From contig CM055728.1 of NCBI GenBank assembly GCA_029465975.1, positions 24,434,991 to 24,498,990 of the forward strand: a stretch of 64,000 nt of DNA. Direction: 5' to 3'. Position numbers and translations under genes: made by a program. Under the pieces are notes generated by a model that did no database searches, had not been told where the DNA came from, and was given only the letters and a program-made list of their open reading frames with translations. This stretch comes from Dallia pectoralis. Its lineage: Eukaryota; Chordata; Actinopteri; Esociformes; Umbridae. Position 1 is the stretch's first letter. Each line of letters opens with the position of its first letter. Below are positions 63,621-64,000 of the stretch, one piece after another.

Positions 63621-64000
63621 CTTCCACAATTTTGAATGCCAGTGGTGGTTTAGTGGAAATGGTCAATAGAAACTCTGAGAAAATCTTTCATAATTTGTTA
63701 ATTGGTTTCCCAGTTGATGATGGCAGGCAAACGTGTTTTGTATCAGAATGTCCAAACAGGGGAACATAGTCATCAATAATAATGTGTTGCATCACCAATC
63801 AAAACAAATAAAACGACTTAGCGCCGTTTCTTAGATTTTCTATGGAACCAAGAACCCCCAACTCTCTATTTTTTTCCAAAGTAGCGGGGCTGCTTAGTTT
63901 GCGTGGATTACTGCGTTCTCATATTATACCACAGAATGAGGATGAGTGAGCACGCAGCAGTAGTCATGCTCACTGGAGAAAGGATATGTCCACCGACCAT
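63621..64000. other. Unique sequence to the window end
   Basis: AT-rich, nothing recognised. Confidence 0.45.

Overview
The window is vertebrate genomic DNA, most likely from a ray-finned fish. It carries spliced exons with GT/AG borders, very abundant (CA)n and longer tandem repeats, and one arm of a Tc1-like transposon of the type common in fish. I cannot name the species. Nothing looks bacterial, viral or plasmid-derived.

The only gene I can support is the 3' half of a plexin A receptor on the plus strand, best matched to plexin A2 (plxna2). Sixteen coding exons run from 1467 to the TGA at 52051-52053. Joined, they read without frameshift or internal stop for 840 residues. They encode the last membrane-proximal IPT/TIG domains, the transmembrane helix, the juxtamembrane helix and the whole cytoplasmic RasGAP-like region with its inserted Rho-GTPase-binding domain. 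The sema domain, PSI domains and first IPT domains must lie before base 1. A long 3' UTR probably runs to poly(A) signals near 56598-56638, followed by about 7.4 kb of apparently intergenic sequence.

The non-coding DNA is dominated by tandem repeats. By my rough tally of spans they fill about 40% of the window, with more than 30 arrays and unit lengths from 2 to about 82 bp. The intron at 13283-18756 region is almost entirely one nearly perfect 53-bp array (about 93 copies), and the 20166-22638 intron is about four fifths one 31-bp array (about 65 copies).

Several arrays touch gene expression. A pyrimidine-rich array makes an AG-free stretch of 978 nt directly before the 13043 acceptor. A 59-bp array starts inside the 3' end of the 32816 exon and so copies its splice donor 13 times into the intron. 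A 41-bp array in the 3' UTR would place about 20 copies of a small RNA hairpin in the mature mRNA.

Many long open frames here (for example 1806-3149 minus, 6446-9028 plus, 34064-34648 plus, 63156-63635 plus) are translations of these repeats and are not genes. I see no operon, CRISPR array, tRNA or rRNA.
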